This document shows positions 17,462-26,079 of a DNA stretch of 64,000 nucleotides, piece after piece. The position numbers and the translations under genes were made by a program. Numbering within the stretch: the first letter of the stretch is position 1; each line of letters opens with the position of its first letter. The notes under the pieces were generated by a model that saw nothing but the letters and a program-made list of their open reading frames with translations, was not told the DNA's origin and did not search any database. The stretch spans positions 5,270,001 to 5,334,000 of the forward strand of contig NZ_CP024996.1 in the NCBI RefSeq assembly GCF_003719195.1, given 5' to 3'. The DNA is from Herbaspirillum rubrisubalbicans (GTDB lineage: Bacteria > Pseudomonadota > Gammaproteobacteria > Burkholderiales > Burkholderiaceae_D).

Positions 17462-17496
17462 GGGCTGCAGAGCACGCCTGACGGCGTGTGCAGCCC
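17462..17496 (-). terminator. Hairpin after the TctC-type gene
   Basis: Inverted repeat GGGCTGCA ... TGCAGCCC with an inner ACGCC/GGCGT stem immediately after the TctC-type stop on the minus strand. No T run follows, so it may only slow or protect the transcript end. It separates the receptor gene from the downstream ABC operon. Confidence 0.45.
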
Positions 17497-17502
17497 TGCT
17501 TG

Positions 17503-18477
17503 TCAGCGCACCAGGCCCAACTCCTGGGACTGCTTGCGATAGCGCGCAACGGTCTGCGCGATGTACTCCGAGAGCGGCTTGCCGGTCATGGCAAAGGCTT
17601 GCAAGCCGCCGATGCTGCGCTGGCGATCGAATTCAGGATCGGCCAGTGCCTGCTCAAAATACTGTACCCAGCGCCGGTAATCGGCATCGCTGGTATGCGG
17701 ACTCATGTAGAAGCCGCGGATGATCGGCCAGACCACGTCATAGCCTTGTTCACGTGCGGTCGGCACATCCTGCAGCGGGCCTGGCAGGCGTTTTTCGGAC
17801 AGCACCGCCAGGATCCGCACCTTGCCCTCGGCGATGAAATAGGCCGCCTCCGAAGCGTCACCCGAGATCACCTGGACGTGGCCGGCCTGCAAGGCCGCAA
17901 ACGAATCGCCCCCACCTTCCAGCGCCACGAAGTGGAACTGGCGCGCATTCATGCCGGCGCGCTCCACCAGCATGGCCATCTTCAGCCAGTCCTGGCTGCC
18001 CACCGTGCCCGACAGGCCGATGGTGGTATTGGTCGGATCCTTGCGAATCGCCTCCAGCAACTGCTTCAGGTTGCGCCAGGGCGCATCGCTGCGCACTGCA
18101 ATCATGCCGTGATCGATCCCGATACCGGCCACCCAGCGCACATCGCCCACTTCAGCGCGACCATACTTGCCTTGCGCCAGTCCCAGCAGCGAACCACCGG
18201 AAAAGGCCACCAGCGTTTGCGGCCCGCCGCGCCGGTGCGACACCACCGAACTCCAGGCCACCGCACCGATGCCACCGGGCAGGTAAGCCAGTTTGAACGC
18301 CTCATGCTGGCCCTGTTCCTGCATCACCCGGCGCAACAGCTTGCACGAGGCATCCATGCCGCCGCCCGGCTTGGCCGGGACGATGCACTCCAGCGCCAGC
18401 GCGCACGGCACCGCGCACGCCAACAGACATGCGACCAGGAAAGGACGGCCAACAGAGCGCCAGCGACTGGCCTGCAT
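17503..18477 (-). CDS. TctC/Bug-type tripartite tricarboxylate receptor
   Basis: 324 aa from the ATG at 18477, the usual length for Bug receptors. That start yields a good signal peptide (MQASRWRSVGRPFLVACLLACAVPCALA) before LECIVPAKPGGGMDASC, the standard Bug opening. The frame remains open to 18594, and the only strong ribosome binding site (GCAGGAG) sits before an out-of-frame ATG near 18550, so the true start is unsettled. No TctA/TctB permease genes are nearby. It is divergent from a TctDE-like two-component pair, as in Bordetella BctC-BctED, suggesting a role in signalling as well as binding of an organic acid. Confidence 0.82.
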   Translation of the reverse strand: MQASRWRSVGRPFLVACLLACAVPCALALECIVPAKPGGGMDASCKLLRRVMQEQGQHEAFKLAYLPGGIGAVAWSSVVSHRRGGPQTLVAFSGGSLLGLAQGKYGRAEVGDVRWVAGIGIDHGMIAVRSDAPWRNLKQLLEAIRKDPTNTTIGLSGTVGSQDWLKMAMLVERAGMNARQFHFVALEGGGDSFAALQAGHVQVISGDASEAAYFIAEGKVRILAVLSEKRLPGPLQDVPTAREQGYDVVWPIIRGFYMSPHTSDADYRRWVQYFEQALADPEFDRQRSIGGLQAFAMTGKPLSEYIAQTVARYRKQSQELGLVR

Positions 18478-18792
18478 GGCGGTCAACAGCGCAAGAAAAG
18501 TGATGCGGGACAAACGGTGCCGGCGCGGCCGGCCCCCAGGGCGGTCATGATGTGTCTCCTGCATGATCTTTTTTGATATGGGCGCATCGTACAAGAAAAG
18601 GCTTTCAGTCGGCTTTCAGTCGCCTTTCGGTGAAACTGGCAGTGCGGTTTTCTCCCCACAGGGAAAGCTGCACATCAGCGCAATGGCGGCAGCGGGCATT
18701 TCAAAGGCCGCCAGCCATCTGTTAGCATCCGCGCTGGAGACAGGCCGTAAGGCCCTACCGTACTTACCTCAATAAAAGTCAAAGGCAGCATC

Positions 18793-19467
18793 ATGCGCAT
18801 CCTGCTGGTCGAAGACCATATCGAACTTTCCCGCTGGCTGGCCAAGGCCATGCGCGACGCCCACCTCACCGTCGAGTGCGCCCACAACGGCGCCGATGCC
18901 GACAGCCTGCTGCTGACCCAGGATTATGCCCTGGTGATCCTGGACCTGACCCTGCCGCGCATGGATGGCCTGGAAGTGCTCAAGCGAATGCGCGCCCGCG
19001 GCAGCCGCACGCCGGTGCTGATCCTGACCGCCCGCGGCGGCCTGGCCGACCGCGTCAGCGGCCTGAACATGGGGGCCGACGACTACCTGGCCAAACCCTT
19101 CGAACTGGAAGAACTGGAAGCCCGCGTGAAGGCTCTGCTGCGCCGCTCGCAAAGTCAGGAAGCGGTGACCGTGGCTTGCGGCGCGCTCAATTTCGATACC
19201 GTCTCGCGCACCTTCACCTATGGCGGCGAACTGCTGGCCCTGACCCCGCGCGAACATGCCGTGCTGGAAGCGCTGATCATGCGCCAGGGCCATACCGTGC
19301 CCAAGGACAAGCTGTTCCAGCAGGTGTTTTCGCTGGATGACAATGCCAGCGTAGATGCCATCGAAATCTATATCCATCGCCTGCGCAAGAAGCTGGAACA
19401 CGATGGCCCGGGTCGGGTCGGCATCACCACCCTGCGCGGCCTGGGCTACCTGTTGCAGGCGGCATGA
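18793..19467 (+). CDS. OmpR-family response regulator (TctD-like)
   Basis: 224 aa: receiver domain (Glu9/Asp10 acidic pocket, phospho-acceptor Asp51 in LVILDLTLP, Lys in DDYLAKPFE) followed by an OmpR-type winged helix ending HRLRKKLEHDGPGRVGITTLRGLGYLL. It overlaps the kinase gene by 4 nt (ATGA), so they are translationally coupled. Sequence style and divergence from a TctC receptor gene support a TctD-type regulator of tricarboxylate or other organic-acid uptake. Confidence 0.9.
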   Translation: MRILLVEDHIELSRWLAKAMRDAHLTVECAHNGADADSLLLTQDYALVILDLTLPRMDGLEVLKRMRARGSRTPVLILTARGGLADRVSGLNMGADDYLAKPFELEELEARVKALLRRSQSQEAVTVACGALNFDTVSRTFTYGGELLALTPREHAVLEALIMRQGHTVPKDKLFQQVFSLDDNASVDAIEIYIHRLRKKLEHDGPGRVGITTLRGLGYLLQAA

Positions 19468-20924
19468 TGGGTGCAGCGGCGCGGCGCCTGGGCAACCTGC
19501 GCAGCCAGCTGGTGCGCTGGCTGTTGATCCCGCTGACACTGCTGGTGGCCCTGGATGCGGTCTCGGTCTATTACAACGCGCTGGAGGTGGCCGACCTGGC
19601 CTATGACCGTTCGCTGCTGGCCTCGACCCGGGCACTGGCCGAACGGGTCTCCATCGTCGATGGCCGGGTCACGGCCGATGTGCCCTACGTGGCGCTGGAC
19701 AGTTTCGAGACCGATACCCTGGGCCGCATCTACTACAAGGTCACCGGACTGGATGGCGAATTGGTGTCGGGCTACGACGACCTGCCGCCAGTGCCGGCCA
19801 ACGTCAAGCGCTCGCAAGCCTATCCGGCCCTGGTGCGCTTCTACCAAGCCGATTACCACCAGCAGCCGATCCGCATCGCCGCCCTACTGCAGCCGGTGTA
19901 TGACGACAGTATGCGCGGCATCGCCTTGATCCAGGTCGGCGAAACCATGGAAGGGCGCAATGGCATGACACGTAAGATCCTGTTCGACACGCTCTGGCGA
20001 CAAGGCACGTTGGTGACGGTGGCGGCCCTGCTGGTGTGGTTCGCGGTGCGCTTCGTGCTGCGCCCGGTGATGCAGTTGAAGGGCGAGGTGGAGTCGCGCG
20101 CGCCGACCGACCTGTCCGGTTTCGATCCGGCCCTGGTGCACAAGGAAATGCGGCCGCTGGTATTGGCCATGAATGGCTACATGGGCCGTCTGCAGGCGCT
20201 CATCAGTGGCCAGCGACGTTTCATCGCCGATGCCTCGCATCAGTTGCGCACGCCGCTCACCGTATTGAAGACGCAATCCGAACTGACCCTGCGCGAGCTG
20301 CGCCGCGAGCATCTGGATGCCGCCGAATTACGCGAGCTGGTCCAGGGCATGGCGCGCACCACCGATGCCGCCGTCCACCTGGCCAACCGCTTGCTGACCC
20401 TGGCGCGGGCCGAGCATGGCGCCGCCGAAGGTGGCACGCGGCCGGTCTCGCTCACCGACGCGGCGCGCCAGGTGGCGCTGGAATTGTCGCAACAGGCGGT
20501 GGCGCGCGAGATCAACCTGGGCTTCGAGGAAGAAGGCGACATCGCAATCGATGCCAATGCCTTGCTGCTGCATGAATTGATGGTCAACCTGCTGGACAAC
20601 GCCATTCGCTACACCCCGTCCGGCGGACAGGTCACCCTGCGGGTGCGCGCCACCAGTGCGCCGGGGCAGCCGACCTGCGCCCTGCTGGAAGTGGAAGACA
20701 ATGGCCCCGGCATTGCCCCGGCCGAACGCGCACGGGTGTTCGAACCGTTCTACCGGGCCAGTGCCACCCAGCACGTCAATCCGGGAGGGACCGGGCTGGG
20801 GCTGTCCATCGTGCGCGAAATCGCCGCCATGCACCATGCCAGCGTAACGCTGGATACACCGGCGCTGGGAAGCGGGCTATTGGTGCGCATCGCCTTTACG
20901 GGCGGGGTGGAAGTACGGGTATGA
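19464..20924 (+). CDS. Sensor histidine kinase (TctE-like)
   Basis: 486 aa. An N-terminal transmembrane helix (about 18-38), a periplasmic sensing region of the 2CSK_N type (about 40-165), a second helix (about 180-200) and a cytoplasmic kinase core. The phospho-acceptor His lies in ADASHQLRTPL; the ATPase boxes LLDNAIRYTP, VEDNGPGIAP and GGTGLGLSIV are intact. This matches TctE-like kinases. It probably phosphorylates the overlapping OmpR-type regulator in response to a ligand, perhaps delivered by the divergently encoded TctC receptor. Confidence 0.9.
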   Translation: MMGAAARRLGNLRSQLVRWLLIPLTLLVALDAVSVYYNALEVADLAYDRSLLASTRALAERVSIVDGRVTADVPYVALDSFETDTLGRIYYKVTGLDGELVSGYDDLPPVPANVKRSQAYPALVRFYQADYHQQPIRIAALLQPVYDDSMRGIALIQVGETMEGRNGMTRKILFDTLWRQGTLVTVAALLVWFAVRFVLRPVMQLKGEVESRAPTDLSGFDPALVHKEMRPLVLAMNGYMGRLQALISGQRRFIADASHQLRTPLTVLKTQSELTLRELRREHLDAAELRELVQGMARTTDAAVHLANRLLTLARAEHGAAEGGTRPVSLTDAARQVALELSQQAVAREINLGFEEEGDIAIDANALLLHELMVNLLDNAIRYTPSGGQVTLRVRATSAPGQPTCALLEVEDNGPGIAPAERARVFEPFYRASATQHVNPGGTGLGLSIVREIAAMHHASVTLDTPALGSGLLVRIAFTGGVEVRV

Positions 20925-20977
20925 AACTCTGTTGGTGCATCCATCGCCGCTAGCCCATCGACCACCGGCCCCGCCGC

Positions 20978-22741
20978 CTAGAACTGTTCCCAATCTCCAT
21001 CATCGGCCACGGGCTTGCTGCCAGCCTTGGCACTGGCGGCAGAAGCGGCGGCGGGCTTGGCCGGCAGCGCCTTGGGGGCGGGCACCGTCGGTACCGGCTT
21101 GGGGGCAGCGACAACCGGCTTGTGCGGCGCCGGGGTGGGGGCTGGGGTGGGCTTGGGTACCGGCTTGCGTGCGGCCTGCGCACGCCCGGCATCATTGCTG
21201 CTGAGTTTGAAGACGCTCACCGTCGCGGTCAGTCGCGAGGATTGTTCCTGCAAGGATTGCGCAGCAGCAGCAGCTTCTTCCACCAGGGCCGCATTCTGCT
21301 GGGTCACTTGATCCATCTGGGTGATGGCGTGGTTGATCTGCTCGATGCCATCGCTCTGTTCATTGCTGGCCGCCGAGATCTCGGCCACCACGTCCGTGAC
21401 CCGCTTGACGCTGGCCACCACTTCACCCATGGTGCTGCCGGCCTGTTCCACCAGGCGGCTGCCATTGTCTACGCGCGTGACCGAATCATCGATAAGAGCC
21501 TTGATCTCCTTAGCGGCCGAAGCGCTGCGCTGGGCCAACGTACGCACTTCCGAGGCCACCACCGCAAAGCCGCGCCCCTGCTCGCCGGCCCGGGCCGCTT
21601 CCACTGCGGCATTCAGGGCCAGGATATTGGTCTGGAAGGCGATGCCATCGATGACGCTGATGATGTCCACGATCTTCTTGGAAGCCTCGTTGATCTCGCC
21701 CATGGTCTGCACCACTTGGCCGACCACGCTGCCGCCCTGCACCGCCACTTCGGAGGCGGTGGCGGCGAGCTGGTTGGCCTGGCGTGCATTGTCGGCGTTC
21801 TGCTTGACGGTCGAGGTCAGCTCTTCCATGGCCGAAGCGGTTTCTTCCAGGGCACCGGCCTGTTCCTCGGTACGCGAGGACAGGTCCAGGTTGCCGGTGG
21901 CAATCTCGGAGGATGCCGTATTGATGGTATCGGTCCCGCTGCGCACCTCGCTGACGATGCGATGCAGGCTCTCATTCATGGTCTTGAGCGAAGCCAGCAA
22001 CATGCCGGTTTCATCCTTGCTGGTCTGGCCGATCTGCACCGTCAGGTCGCCCTCGGCCACGGCGCTGGCCACCTTGACGGCTTCATTGAGCGGGCGGGTG
22101 ATGGAGCGGGTCACCAGCCAGGCGGCCAGTGCGCACAGCACGATGGCGATGGTGGACAAAGCCAGCATGAGGGTGACGGCCGAAGAAGAAATTTCCTTGC
22201 CCTGGGCCACGCTGGCATCCATCAGGGATTTCTGGTAGTCCACGAATTTGTCGAGCACCGCAAAATACTCGTCCTGGCGCGGGATGACTTCCTTGAACAG
22301 ATAGTCGATGGCCTCGTCTTTCTTCTGTTCCTTGATCAGCTCGCGCAATTTGTCACGCGGGCCACTGTAGGCGTTGCGTACCGCGATCAGCGCCGCGAAC
22401 ATTTCCTTGCCCTTGGGCGTATTGATCAACTTTTCGAGCTTGCCCAATGCCTCGACAGTGCGACTGCTATTGGCCAGGCCGGCGCTGAGGTATTTGTTGG
22501 ATTCCTCGACATTGCGCGCCAGCAGTGCATTGCGCAGGTTGCGGGCGGCGCTGTTGACGTTGTCGCTGACCTCGTTGACCAGTGAAATCTTCACGTAACG
22601 ATCATCAACGATCTGGCTGGTGGAGTGGCTCACGCCAGACAAACTCTTCATTGCGGTGCCGGTGATAAGGCACATGACAGCGATCAGGATGGCGAAGCAC
22701 ACTGCCAGGCGCACGCTGATCTTCACATTCTTTACGTTCAT
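20978..22741 (-). CDS. Methyl-accepting chemotaxis protein with a CheR-docking tail
   Basis: 587 aa from the ATG at 22741, preceded by a G-rich tract that serves as ribosome binding site. Transmembrane helices at about 10-30 and 190-210 flank a four-helix-bundle type periplasmic domain (4HB_MCP-like). HAMP follows, then the signalling hairpin with the invariant tip [37 protein letters not shown] Pro/Ala/Lys-rich linker of about 70 residues ends in DWEQF, close to the NWETF pentapeptide that docks CheR/CheB in E. coli Tar/Tsr. Ligand unknown. It lies directly downstream of the ammonia-lyase gene. Confidence 0.92.
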   Translation of the reverse strand: MNVKNVKISVRLAVCFAILIAVMCLITGTAMKSLSGVSHSTSQIVDDRYVKISLVNEVSDNVNSAARNLRNALLARNVEESNKYLSAGLANSSRTVEALGKLEKLINTPKGKEMFAALIAVRNAYSGPRDKLRELIKEQKKDEAIDYLFKEVIPRQDEYFAVLDKFVDYQKSLMDASVAQGKEISSSAVTLMLALSTIAIVLCALAAWLVTRSITRPLNEAVKVASAVAEGDLTVQIGQTSKDETGMLLASLKTMNESLHRIVSEVRSGTDTINTASSEIATGNLDLSSRTEEQAGALEETASAMEELTSTVKQNADNARQANQLAATASEVAVQGGSVVGQVVQTMGEINEASKKIVDIISVIDGIAFQTNILALNAAVEAARAGEQGRGFAVVASEVRTLAQRSASAAKEIKALIDDSVTRVDNGSRLVEQAGSTMGEVVASVKRVTDVVAEISAASNEQSDGIEQINHAITQMDQVTQQNAALVEEAAAAAQSLQEQSSRLTATVSVFKLSSNDAGRAQAARKPVPKPTPAPTPAPHKPVVAAPKPVPTVPAPKALPAKPAAASAASAKAGSKPVADDGDWEQF

Positions 22742-22865
22742 TACAACCCCCCCCATTGATACTGATGAGTTTTGCGGGTGGATAGTGTTGCCACGCTCGA
22801 TCCGCAAAAGCTGATTCCCCCGCGGCAACAGGTCTTGCAATGATGCCGTCCATACCGGACTGCGA

Positions 22866-22902
22866 CAAAAAAACCGCCGGCCAGAACATACTGAACGGCG
22901 GC
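22866..22902 (-). terminator. Intrinsic terminator of the ammonia-lyase operon
   Basis: On the minus strand GCCGCCG pairs with CGGCGG across a 16-nt loop and is followed by seven T. It lies about 50 nt past the ammonia-lyase stop and separates that operon from the chemoreceptor gene. Confidence 0.8.
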
Positions 22903-22949
22903 TTTTCAAAAGACTTAAGAGCAAGGCCTTAAATTATCACTTCACGGGA

Positions 22950-24602
22950 TCAGAGGAAGTCGCCAATCGCCGCGATCACCGCATTGCGCACCGACCCGCT
23001 GACCACGAAGTCATGGGCAAGCTGCACGTCATCATGGAACCAGCGATCGCCATCCAGACAAGCGGGAATCTGGCGGCGGATTTCCGCATAGGCGGCCTGC
23101 GTGCCCTGGCCCAGCGTGAAGTCTTTCAACAGATCGTCAGTCATGGTCAGCGCCTGCGCCGCCAGCAGCATCTCCACGCCGACGATGTACTGCGTGTTCT
23201 GCACCACCGTCATGGCTTTGCGAGCGCACCAGGTGGAGTTGGAGATGTGGTCTTCGCTATTGCCCTTGGAGGGGATGCTGTCCACGCTGCCCGGCATACA
23301 CAGGGTGCGGTTTTCCATCACCAGTGAACTCATCGAGCATTGCACTACCGGATAGCCGGTATTGACGCCACGGATGCCGCTCATCAGGTTGCGCGGCAAA
23401 CCCCACGACAAGGTCGGGTCGATCAGACGCGCGATGCGACGCTCGCAGATGCTGCCCAGGTCGGTGATGGCCATGGCCAACAGATCCATGGCCTGGGCCA
23501 AGTACTGGCCGTGGAAGTTGCCCCCGGAAATAATTTCGAAACCTTCGCCATCCTCCTTGTTGAAGATCAGCGGATTGTCGGTGGCGGAGTTGGTTTCCTT
23601 CTCGATGATGGTGTCGATGTAGTCCAGCGCATCGAACACCGGACCATACACCTGCGGTGCGCAGCGCAGCGAATAGACGTCCTGGATCCGGGCGGTATAG
23701 GGGATGTCAGTGCGGCGCAGTTCATCGGGCAATTGCACGGCGCGGGCGTCATGCGTGGTGCGGGTGGAGCCGTTCAGGAGCGTGCGTATCACCGCCGCTG
23801 TCTTGATCTGCCCGGCATGGGGACGCGCCTGCTGGATGCGCGCATCGAAGGCCGACATCTCGGCACGCATCGCCTCCAGCGTCAGGCCCAGCGACAGGCA
23901 GGCATCGGTCAGCAGATTGCGGGCGTCGTGCGCGGCCAGGATGGCCACGGCCAGCGAGGCCGTGCAACCATTGATGAGGGCCGAGGCATCCTTGGCCTTG
24001 AGATCGAATTTCACCGGCCCGATACCGGCCTGCTCGATGGCTTGGGTAGCGCGCATCCGCTGACCCTGGTACATCACTTCGGCTTCATCGAAACCGGCGA
24101 TGGCCGCCGCCAGGTAGGCCAGCGGTGCCAAGTCGCCGGAAGCGCCGACCGAGCCCTTCTGCGGCATGATGGGGTGGATGCCGGCATTGATGAAGGCCAG
24201 CAGGCGATCCACCACTTCCACGCGCGGCGCCGAATAGTTGGAGGCGAAGGCATTGGCGCGTAACAGCATGGTGGCGCGGCTGACTTCCTCGGAGAAGGGT
24301 TCGCCGATGCCGGCGCTATGGGCGCGGATCATCTGGGTCTGGAACAGTTCGATATGCTCAACCTTGATGCGGGTGTCCTTCAACAGACCCACGCCGGTAT
24401 TGAAGCTGTACATCATGGGCGCTTCATCGTGCATCCAGGTGCTTTCGATGTAGTCGCGGCTTTGCTTCAAGGCCGCGCGGGAAGACTCGGCCAGGGCCAC
24501 CTTCAGGTGCGGTGCGCGGGCTACGCTGAGCACCTGCGCCGCGGTGAGCGTGAAACCGTCGATGGTGATGGTCTGGGTATTCGTATGGGTATTGGTAGGC
24601 AT
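22950..24602 (-). CDS. MIO-type aromatic amino acid ammonia-lyase (HAL/PAL family)
   Basis: 550 aa, a little longer than typical HutH (about 510). The Ala154-Ser155-Gly156 triad in GASGDLAPL forms the MIO prosthetic group; Tyr65, YSFNTGVG and IQDVYSLRC are also family landmarks. The selectivity position contains His95 (IRAHSAG), as in histidine ammonia-lyases, but the surrounding sequence differs from canonical HutH and no hutU/I/G genes are present. It deaminates an aromatic or imidazole amino acid to the corresponding acrylate. AAGGA precedes the start. The next gene upstream on the same strand is an M20-type amidohydrolase 46 nt away. Confidence 0.87.
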   Translation of the reverse strand: MPTNTHTNTQTITIDGFTLTAAQVLSVARAPHLKVALAESSRAALKQSRDYIESTWMHDEAPMMYSFNTGVGLLKDTRIKVEHIELFQTQMIRAHSAGIGEPFSEEVSRATMLLRANAFASNYSAPRVEVVDRLLAFINAGIHPIMPQKGSVGASGDLAPLAYLAAAIAGFDEAEVMYQGQRMRATQAIEQAGIGPVKFDLKAKDASALINGCTASLAVAILAAHDARNLLTDACLSLGLTLEAMRAEMSAFDARIQQARPHAGQIKTAAVIRTLLNGSTRTTHDARAVQLPDELRRTDIPYTARIQDVYSLRCAPQVYGPVFDALDYIDTIIEKETNSATDNPLIFNKEDGEGFEIISGGNFHGQYLAQAMDLLAMAITDLGSICERRIARLIDPTLSWGLPRNLMSGIRGVNTGYPVVQCSMSSLVMENRTLCMPGSVDSIPSKGNSEDHISNSTWCARKAMTVVQNTQYIVGVEMLLAAQALTMTDDLLKDFTLGQGTQAAYAEIRRQIPACLDGDRWFHDDVQLAHDFVVSGSVRNAVIAAIGDFL

Positions 24603-24648
24603 GAGATGTTCCTTGATCCGTCTATGAGGGGTTCCTGAGCGCGACGGC

Positions 24649-25911
24649 TCAAGGCTGGAATTGTTCGACCAGGTGACTGAAGACCTGGGCGGCGATGCAA
24701 GCGTCGTCGGTCGTCATGGTTTCATCGGGGTGATGGCTGATGCCACCGTTGCCACAGCGCACGAAGAGCATGGCCACCTCGCACAGCGGCGCCAGCGCCA
24801 TGGCGTCGTGACCGGCACCGGAAGGCAGATGACGCACCGGCCAGCCGGCGGCCTCGATGGCCTGTGCCAGCGCCGCCTGCAAGCGCGGCGCGCAGGGCAC
24901 GCTGGCGGCCTCGTGGGTCCGGCGCAGCACCACCTCGACCTGGCGCCGTGCCGCGATGCGCTCGATCTCGGCGGTGACATCGGCGACTGCGGCCAGGCGG
25001 TCCTCATCCCGCTCGGCCCGGATGTCGATGGAAAAGCTGGCCAGTCCCGGCACTACGTTGGCCGCGCCCTGCACCACTTCCAGAATGCCCATGGTCCCCA
25101 CCAGTCCCGGCTTGATGCCGCAGCGACGCTCAATGTACAGCCCGATCTCGGCCGCGGCCATGGCGGCATCGCGGCGCAAATGCATGGGCACGGTGCCGGC
25201 GTGTCCGGCCAGGCCGCGCACTTCGCCCATGAAGCGGGTCGCGCCCGAGATCGCGGTGACCACGCCGAGCGGCAAGTTCTCGTTCAGTAGTGTCGGGCCT
25301 TGCTCGATATGTACCTCCACGAAGGCCGCCACCGAACCACGCGGCCAGGCATCGGCGGCAATGCGGGCCGGATCGAAGCCCACGGCCTGCATGGCTTCAC
25401 GCATGGAGATGCCGGCACTATCGAGATGGTCCAGCGCTGCCTGGTCAAAGCTACCCGCTACCGTGCGGCTACCCAGTAGCGTGGCCTTGAAGCGCACGCC
25501 CTCTTCCTCGGCAAAGCCGATCACCTCGATCGGAAACGCAAAGCGTCGCCCCGCCCGGTGCCACTGGGCAATGCAAGCCAGCGGCAAGACGATGCCCAGG
25601 TTGCCGTCGTATTTGCCGGCATTGCGCACGGTATCGAAGTGCGAGCCGGTGACCAGGGCCGGGGCCTGTTCGTGGCCGGCAGCGGCTTCGTAGCGGCCGA
25701 TCACGTTGCCGGCATTGTCGCGCCGCACGCTCATGCCGGCCTGCTCCATCCAGTGCGCCAGTTCGCTGGCAGCGGCCTGGTGCATGGGAGTGAGGTAGGT
25801 CCGGGTCAACATGCCGGGCGTTTCCGTGTGCCGGGCCAGTTGTTCGGCCCATTGCATGGCCTGCTGGCCGGCCTGGCGAAAAGGCTGCGCCATGGCATGG
25901 ATGGCATTCAT
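24649..25911 (-). CDS. M20-family Zn-dependent amidohydrolase (allantoate / N-carbamoyl amino acid type)
   Basis: 420 aa, matching allantoate amidohydrolase, N-carbamoyl-L-amino acid hydrolase and ureidoglycolate hydrolase in the M20 group. Metal ligands are visible as His91 and Asp93 (TGSHFDTV), Asp102 (KYDGNLG) and the catalytic Glu pair at 136-137 (FAEEEG), with a further His in the dimerisation lobe (EVHIEQG) and a C-terminal HHPDE. It would hydrolyse an N-carbamoyl, formimino or ureido group. Grouping with an ammonia-lyase suggests that it processes a derivative of the same amino acid; the substrate is not determined. Confidence 0.87.
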   Translation of the reverse strand: MNAIHAMAQPFRQAGQQAMQWAEQLARHTETPGMLTRTYLTPMHQAAASELAHWMEQAGMSVRRDNAGNVIGRYEAAAGHEQAPALVTGSHFDTVRNAGKYDGNLGIVLPLACIAQWHRAGRRFAFPIEVIGFAEEEGVRFKATLLGSRTVAGSFDQAALDHLDSAGISMREAMQAVGFDPARIAADAWPRGSVAAFVEVHIEQGPTLLNENLPLGVVTAISGATRFMGEVRGLAGHAGTVPMHLRRDAAMAAAEIGLYIERRCGIKPGLVGTMGILEVVQGAANVVPGLASFSIDIRAERDEDRLAAVADVTAEIERIAARRQVEVVLRRTHEAASVPCAPRLQAALAQAIEAAGWPVRHLPSGAGHDAMALAPLCEVAMLFVRCGNGGISHHPDETMTTDDACIAAQVFSHLVEQFQP

Positions 25912-25975
25912 TCACGTCTCCTCGTGCTCGCCCGGCTCCGGGATGGATCGGGACTCGAAAAAATTCGTCTTTTTT

Positions 25976-25999
25976 ATTGTATTCAAAAATTGTATGCAA
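25976..25999. promoter_or_regulatory. Direct repeat, candidate GntR operator
   Basis: ATTGTATTCAA at 25976-25986 is repeated as ATTGTATGCAA at 25989-25999, a 13-nt phase, in the divergent promoter region between the amidohydrolase and symporter genes. TTGTAT-type half sites are common for FadR/FCD-class GntR repressors, and such a regulator is encoded at the end of this cluster. Binding is inferred. Confidence 0.45.
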
Positions 26000-26079
26000 T
26001 ATAGTGATCTCGCGCCACCGGGAGCAAAAAGATCACCTGCGTTGGCAATATTTCCAAAAAACAAGTCAAGGAGACAACG

